From Rhodococcus sp. IEGM 1381 (GTDB lineage: Bacteria; Actinomycetota; Actinomycetes; Mycobacteriales; Mycobacteriaceae), in assembly GCF_030056795.1 (NCBI RefSeq), contig NZ_JASHKQ010000016.1, positions 1-64,000 of the forward strand: a DNA stretch of 64,000 nt, in the 5' to 3' direction. The notes under the pieces were generated by a model. That model searched no databases, was not told where the DNA came from, and saw only the letters and a program-made list of their open reading frames with translations. Positions 59,339-64,000 of the stretch are shown here, piece after piece; position 1 is the stretch's first letter, and each line of letters begins with the position of its first letter. A program made the position numbers and the translations under genes.

Positions 59339-59956
59339 TCAGTCTTCGTCGTTGTGGTTGTCGTCGTCGTCGTCGTGCCCGAACGGATCGTCGACGGTGC
59401 CGGGCGTCCAGCTCAGCCCCGGCACGCCCCAGCCGGCGCGCTTGATGGCCTTCTTGGCTGCCCGTGCGTGTCGTCCGATGAGTACGTCGGTGTAGAGGAA
59501 ACCGTCGAGATGACCCACTTCGTGTTGGAGCATCCGGGCGAAGAAGCCGCGGCCCTCGATGTCGACGGGATCGCCCTTCGCGTCGGTGCCGGTCACCCGA
59601 GCCCAGTCGGCGCGGCCGGTGGGGTGCTGCTCGCCGGGAACCGACAGGCAGCCCTCGTCATCGTCGTCGGGATCGGGCATCGTTTCGGGAATCTCGGACG
59701 TCTCGAGGACGGGGTTGACGACCTCTCCGCGTCGCCGGAAAACCTTGCCGTCCGAGCCTTGGTCGGGGCAGTCGTAGATGAACAGTCGTTTGCCGACGCC
59801 CACCTGATTCGCCGCGAGACCGACGCCGTTCGCGACGGCCAGGGTCTCGTACATGTCGGCGATCAGCTCGGCCAGCTCGGCGGGTGACTCGGTGACGGGA
59901 GCGGTTGCGGTGTGCAGCACCGGATCGCCGACGATCCGGATGGGAAGAATTGCCAT
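59339..59956 (-). CDS. def: Peptide deformylase
   Basis: The 205-residue metalloenzyme removes formyl from nascent chains. All motifs are present: I ([10 protein letters not shown], about 44-53), II (EGCLSVPG with C103) and III (QHEVGHLDG with H145 and H149). ATG 59956 is used; a long open frame upstream has no def-like sequence. The C-terminus ends in an acidic tail of Asp, Asn, His and Glu ([12 protein letters not shown]) encoded by a GTC/GTT-rich simple repeat, unlike the plain ends of most relatives. Confidence 0.94.
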   Translation of the reverse strand: MAILPIRIVGDPVLHTATAPVTESPAELAELIADMYETLAVANGVGLAANQVGVGKRLFIYDCPDQGSDGKVFRRRGEVVNPVLETSEIPETMPDPDDDDEGCLSVPGEQHPTGRADWARVTGTDAKGDPVDIEGRGFFARMLQHEVGHLDGFLYTDVLIGRHARAAKKAIKRAGWGVPGLSWTPGTVDDPFGHDDDDDNHNDED

Positions 59957-60214
59957 GGTCGACAAGGATAGTGGGTGGTGCATGGGGTCATGTGCGCTGC
60001 CGGTCCCCATCGAACACGCCACGCGCCGGTACCTCGCGGGAGCCGTGCCCCGGGCGTCGAGCATGGTTGAATGACTCTCGAAACACAACTGTGTAATTCG
60101 GTCGGTGCGCGTACGGGTGCCGGCAGTACTGGGGGAAGCAGATTTCCCCAGGGTCTGTGGTCTCACGAGTTGGTGATCGCACAGGCCCAGGGAGTCGAGA
60201 AGTCGAGGAGTGGG

Positions 60215-60553
60215 ATGGACGGCGCAGCAGCGCGTGACTCGAACCAGGCTCAGCAACCGGGAAGTTCGGACGGCTCGCAGGATCCGAACGAGGTCGGTGC
60301 AGACGGCTTGAGTCGACGAGAGCACGACATCCTGTCCTTCGAGCGGCAGTGGTGGAAGTACGCCGGAGCGAAGGAAGAGGCCATCAAGGAACTCTTCTCC
60401 ATGTCGGCCACCCGCTACTACCAGATTCTGAACGCATTGGTCGATCGGCCGGAATCGCTCGCCGCGGATCCGATGCTGGTCAAGCGCCTGCGCCGCCTGC
60501 GGGCGAGTCGGCAGAAGGCTCGCGCGGCGCGTCGGCTCGGTTTCGACGTCTGA
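60215..60553 (+). CDS. DUF3263 protein (Rv0430-like)
   Basis: From ATG 60215 (GAGGAG just upstream) the protein has 112 residues: a polar, disordered start and the DUF3263 core [40 protein letters not shown] and a basic end [18 protein letters not shown]. The core looks like a helix-turn-helix, so DNA binding is possible but unproven. It is next to the LytR_C gene as in mycobacteria. The 258 bp upstream hold no other feature I can support. Confidence 0.82.
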   Translation: MDGAAARDSNQAQQPGSSDGSQDPNEVGADGLSRREHDILSFERQWWKYAGAKEEAIKELFSMSATRYYQILNALVDRPESLAADPMLVKRLRRLRASRQKARAARRLGFDV

Positions 60554-60612
60554 GCAGGTCCGACTATCGGCGTGTTCCGAGCCGCCGTCGACGGTCGGCT
60601 AGGGTCGAGTAC

Positions 60613-61146
60613 GTGAGCAGCCCCAACCCGGAACAGACCGGGCCACCACTCCGCGCTCTGGCCATGGTGTTGATTTCGCTCGCGATCCTGTTCGCGGCGA
60701 TCGGTGCACTCTCGCTCACCGGTTCCGATTCCGACGAGGCGGCCGCCGAGCCCTCCGCAGCCGAGACGACGAGCGCGCCGGCTGCGGTCGCACCGACGAC
60801 GCAGGCCCCGGCAGCGCAGGTACCGGCAGGTGACGCGTCGACCAGCTCCGCGGCCCCCACCACCTCGGGTACTTCCGGCGACGTCGAAGTGCGGGTGCTC
60901 AACAACTCCAACGTTTCCGGTCTCGCGGCCGGTACCGCGAGCACCTTGACCGCCGGGGGATGGAACGTCGCCGAGACCGGCAACTTCAGCGAGGCCCAGT
61001 TCGCCCAGACGGCGGTGTACTACGGGACTGCTGCAGGCGAGGAACAAGCCGCGCAGTCGATCGCCACGGAACTCGGCGTCCCGGCCGAGCCCAAGCCGAC
61101 CTCGCTCGAATCCACGGTCGGCGTCGTCGTCATCGTGACGCAATAG
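60613..61146 (+). CDS. LytR_C-domain membrane protein (Rv0431-like)
   Basis: From GTG 60613 the product has 177 residues: a short cytoplasmic start, one membrane helix (LRALAMVLISLAILFAAIGA), an Ala/Thr/Pro-rich linker and a C-terminal LytR_C domain (VEVRVLNNSNVSGLAAGTAS, VYYGTAAGEEQAAQSIATEL). M. tuberculosis Rv0431 (VirR) at the same place affects vesicle release and the cell wall; a similar envelope role here is inferred from position and domain. Confidence 0.86.
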   Translation: MSSPNPEQTGPPLRALAMVLISLAILFAAIGALSLTGSDSDEAAAEPSAAETTSAPAAVAPTTQAPAAQVPAGDASTSSAAPTTSGTSGDVEVRVLNNSNVSGLAAGTASTLTAGGWNVAETGNFSEAQFAQTAVYYGTAAGEEQAAQSIATELGVPAEPKPTSLESTVGVVVIVTQ

Positions 61147-61260
61147 GTTTTCGAGACCCGAGAGTTCATTACATCGACGACGTGCCCGGTTCGGTCGAAT
61201 CGGGCGGCACGTTATTATTTCCGAGCCCGGCGAAACTGCCTGAAAGAGGAGCGATTTCCG

Positions 61261-61977
61261 ATGGACATGTTCAAGCGACGCACTGCGGCGACCCGATCGT
61301 TGCGTTATGCGGTGCCGGTCCTCGCGATCGCAGCGCTCGGTCTCTCTGCCTGCAGCAACGGCGAGGTTGCCTCCGATACCCCCGGCACGGTTCCGCCGGT
61401 CTGGACCGGCGAGTCCGATCCGTCGGCGGCCGCTACGGCAGGCGACGGCCGGGCCGAGTCCGAGTCGGGCTCCGAGGAGACCATCGAGGGCACCCTCCGC
61501 AACGCGTCCGGTGCCGAGGTGGGCACAGTGACGTTCGCGGCCGAGGGTGAGAAGCTCACCGTCACCGCCGAGGTCGAGAACATGACTCCCGGATTCCACG
61601 CCTTCCACGTTCACACCGTGGCCGCCTGCGAGCCGAACTCGGTGGCACCCACCGGCGGAGAACCGGGAGCGTTCCTGTCTGCGGGCGGCCACCTTCAGGT
61701 CGGCGGCCGCACCGAGCATCCGTCCAGCGGTGATCTCACGTCCATCCAGGTCGGTGAGGACGGCACCGGGCGACTCGTCACCACGACCGACACGATCACG
61801 CTCGACGATCTGCGCGCGGGCGGTGCCGGAACCTCGGTGCTCGTACACGAGGGTGCCGACAACTTTGCGAACATTCCGCCGCGGTACACACTGCCCGACG
61901 GTGCCGCTGTGCCCGACATGACGACCCTGATGACCGGCGACGCCGGTGCTCGGGCTGCGTGCGCGGTACTGCAGTAG
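61261..61977 (+). CDS. sodC: Cu-type superoxide dismutase lipoprotein
   Basis: The 238-residue protein has a lipobox LSAC (Cys31), a low-complexity spacer and the SodC fold. Copper-site histidines are in GFHAFHVHTVAAC (H116, H118), with further His at 144 (SAGGHLQVGG) and 196 (SVLVHEGAD). C123 and C234 fit the structural disulfide. The zinc loop is shortened compared with classical Cu,Zn enzymes, as in mycobacterial SodC, which lacks zinc. It acts outside the membrane against superoxide. AAAGAGGAG lies 8 nt upstream of the ATG. Confidence 0.9.
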   Translation: MDMFKRRTAATRSLRYAVPVLAIAALGLSACSNGEVASDTPGTVPPVWTGESDPSAAATAGDGRAESESGSEETIEGTLRNASGAEVGTVTFAAEGEKLTVTAEVENMTPGFHAFHVHTVAACEPNSVAPTGGEPGAFLSAGGHLQVGGRTEHPSSGDLTSIQVGEDGTGRLVTTTDTITLDDLRAGGAGTSVLVHEGADNFANIPPRYTLPDGAAVPDMTTLMTGDAGARAACAVLQ

Positions 61978-61978
61978 T

Positions 61979-63109
61979 TTGAGCGCTCCCCGGATCGACT
62001 TTGCGAGTTCACCTCGCCCGACGCTCGGCGTCGAGTGGGAGATCGCACTGGTCGACAAGAACACGCGAGACCTGGTCAACTCCGCCGAAGCGGTCATGGA
62101 CGGCGTTCGCGATCTCGCCGGGGACACCCCGCGGGTGACGAAGGAACTGCTGCGCAACACCGTCGAGCTCGTCACCGGAGTGTGCGAGAACGTCGGGGAG
62201 GCCATGGAGGACCTCGGCGGCTCGTTGGACCTGGTGCGCCGCGCCGCGGATCCACTGGGAATCGACCTGTTCTCGGCGGGCACGCACCCGTTTGCCGAGT
62301 GGTCCACCCAGCAGCTCACCAGCTCGCCGAGCTACGACGAGCTGATCGCGCGCACCCAGTGGTGGGGTCGGCAGATGCTGATCTGGGGAGTGCACGTGCA
62401 CGTGGGAGTCTCGTCGCCCCACAAGGTCTTTCCCATTCTCAACTCGCTGCTCCTGCAATACCCGCACCTGTTGGCGTTGTCGGCCTCCTCGCCGATCTGG
62501 GCTGGAAACGACACCGGATACGCCAGCAATCGGGCGCTGATGTTCCAGCAACTGCCGACGGCCGGTCTGCCGTTCCAGTTCGAGGACTGGTCGCAGTTCG
62601 AGGGATTCGTTCGCGATCAGCTCAAGACCGGCGTCATCGAGCAACTCGGCGGCATGCACTGGGACATCCGGCCGGCACCGAAGTGGGGAACCATCGAGGT
62701 CCGAGTGTGTGACGGCGCGTCGACCAAGCGGGAGCTGGCAGCCCTCGTCGCGTTGACGCACTGCCTCATCGTCCACCTCGACGAGCGACTCGAAGCGGGG
62801 GAGACACTGCCGTCCATCCCACCGTGGCACGTGCAGGAGAACAAGTGGCGAGCGGCCCGGTACGGCCTCGACGCCGAGATCATCCTGGACTCGAGCAGCA
62901 ACGAACGCCTGGTCACCGACGACTTGCACGACCTGCTCGAAAAGTTGACGCCGACGGCCGTGCGATTGAACTGCGTCGACGAGTTGGCCGCGGTGGCCGA
63001 CATTCCCCGGCGCGGGGCGTCGTACCAACGCCAGCGTGCGGTGGCTGCGCAGAACGGCGGCGATCTGCGAGCCGTCGTGGAGTCGTTGGTCACCGAGCTC
63101 CAATTGTGA
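61979..63109 (+). CDS. Glutamate-cysteine ligase family 2 (YbdK-type carboxylate-amine ligase)
   Basis: The 376-residue product starts at TTG 61979, one base after the sodC stop, since LSAPRIDFASSPRPTLGVEW is the family N-terminus; ATG options further upstream lie inside sodC. Core motifs: TLGVEWEIALVDKNTRDLVN, WGVHVHVGVSSPHKVFPILN, MHWDIRPAPKWGTIEVRVCD. Family members have weak gamma-glutamylcysteine synthetase activity; here mycothiol is the expected main thiol, so the true substrate is unclear. M. tuberculosis Rv0433 is the counterpart. Confidence 0.9.
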   Translation: MSAPRIDFASSPRPTLGVEWEIALVDKNTRDLVNSAEAVMDGVRDLAGDTPRVTKELLRNTVELVTGVCENVGEAMEDLGGSLDLVRRAADPLGIDLFSAGTHPFAEWSTQQLTSSPSYDELIARTQWWGRQMLIWGVHVHVGVSSPHKVFPILNSLLLQYPHLLALSASSPIWAGNDTGYASNRALMFQQLPTAGLPFQFEDWSQFEGFVRDQLKTGVIEQLGGMHWDIRPAPKWGTIEVRVCDGASTKRELAALVALTHCLIVHLDERLEAGETLPSIPPWHVQENKWRAARYGLDAEIILDSSSNERLVTDDLHDLLEKLTPTAVRLNCVDELAAVADIPRRGASYQRQRAVAAQNGGDLRAVVESLVTELQL

Positions 63110-63155
63110 CCGTTTGTATTTAACTTTGTGTTCACTCACCGTTTACGATCAACGG

Positions 63156-64000
63156 CGTGCTGCAGGGGGACGTCGGAAGCGTCGAGGTCGATTCGACACG
63201 TGAGAACTCTGTTCGTCCCCTGATCGTCGGCGCTGCCTTCGTTGCCGCGTTCTTGGTGTTGCTGCAGGTCATCGCGACGATCTGGAACTTTCCCGGCCCG
63301 TTGCCGAGCGTGTGGAACGACCTGTTCGGCACCCCGAAGTCGATGTCACTGCCGTGGGCTGCGCTGATCCTGGCCACTGTCGGTCTGAACACTGCGCTCC
63401 GGCTGCGCACCCTGGCCATCGCCGCGCTGATCGATGCTGCTGTGCTCGGTGCCCGATTGGTGCTCGACGCCACCCTGACGGTCGGCAACGGCCCGTCTCT
63501 CGTGTTGGTCGGGCTCGGGGTCTACGTCGCCCGGCGGGGTGAGACTCGGGCGATGCGCGGCGTTGCTCTGGGAGCACTGTTGTTGCTCGCGACCAAGGCG
63601 GGCGACGCCTGGTTGCACATCACCACCATTGTCCGGCCCTACGTTCTCGACGACTACGCATACGCCGCCGATCATGCGCTGGGGAATCCGTCCTGGGTGC
63701 TCGGCAACATCCTGGACCGCCTCGGCCCGGTCGCCGAAGGAACGCTGCACTGGATCTACATCCAGTTGCCCGTCGCGGCGATCGTCGTTGCGCTGTACCA
63801 GCTACGCGGAGTGGCCGCGGGTGCAGCCTGGCCGAGGCACTTCCTGTTCCGCACGTTCCTGCTCATCGGACTCGTCGGACCGGTGTTCTATCTGCTGTTC
63901 CCGGTGGTGGGACCGATGTTCGCGTTCGATTCGTGGCCGTCGCAGGTCATGCCGCTCTCTGGCGCGCTCGGCGAGATCCCCTTCGACTCGGAGACTCCGC
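63156..64000 (+). CDS. PAP2-like (AUR1-type) integral membrane protein, 3' truncated
   Basis: A GTG frame from 63156 stays open to the right edge (about 281 residues). Hand translation shows at least five membrane segments (PLIVGAAFVAAFLVLLQVIA, WAALILATVGLNTALRLRTL, SLVLVGLGVYVARRG and others) and LIGLVGPVFYLLFPVVGPMF, a feature of the PAP2/inositolphosphotransferase-like family. The catalytic His motifs would lie beyond the window. It may act on lipid phosphates. Opposite-strand ORFs here are shadows. Confidence 0.75.

Overview
The window is high-GC actinobacterial DNA and fits Rhodococcus or a close relative in the Mycobacteriales. GTG starts are common, genes are joined by 1-8 nt stop/start overlaps, and there are a WhiB protein, F420 enzymes, DUF222/13E12 HNH proteins, PknG and a SodC lipoprotein. 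From about 33.5 kb the gene order follows the Mycobacterium tuberculosis Rv0407-Rv0433 block: fgd, pta, ackA, pknG, glnH, glnX, mutT3, thiE/thiO/thiS/thiG, an LpqL-type peptidase, thiD, xthA, a GNAT protein, def, a DUF3263 protein, a LytR_C protein, sodC and a YbdK-type ligase. No tRNA, rRNA, CRISPR array or insertion sequence was seen.

Layout. 1-7.8 kb: the 5' part of a ferredoxin-NADP reductase gene, a TauD-type dioxygenase behind a Cys-rich leader peptide, a rhodanese-metZ pair, isochorismate synthase with a HAD phosphatase, a WhiB protein and a flavin monooxygenase. 7.8-12.3 kb: an accessory patch with a broken SAM riboswitch, a frameshifted TfoX-like gene, a DNA-damage-controlled HNH endonuclease, an unknown gene and an APH-like kinase. 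12.3-23 kb: a nine-gene operon with a dipeptide-type ABC importer, three flavin monooxygenases, DUF1684 and an oxidoreductase. It is headed by a SAM-I riboswitch followed by a Cys-rich leader peptide. 23-33.4 kb: a CGNR regulator with a MATE exporter, a frameshifted cyclase-like gene, OsmC, a winged-helix regulator behind a third Cys-rich leader candidate, GNAT proteins, map, a second DUF222-HNH gene and small membrane proteins. 33.4-64 kb: the conserved block, with extra ABC exporters, a class III cyclase and paired GNAT genes, ending in a truncated PAP2-like membrane gene.

How it works together. Sulfur supply is the main theme of the first 28 kb. TauD, MetZ with rhodanese, and the 12-23 kb operon are the assimilation genes, and SAM- and cysteine-sensing leaders precede two of these loci plus a regulator. 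In the large operon the 3' strand of the riboswitch P1 helix contains the leader peptide's ribosome binding site, so the two sensors appear wired in series. A second theme is DNA damage: both HNH genes carry a perfect RecA-independent (PafBC-type) promoter and a LexA-type box, and xthA has a weaker promoter of the same form. The conserved block combines F420 reduction, acetate overflow, GlnX-GlnH-PknG amino-acid signalling and thiamin synthesis under a TPP riboswitch.
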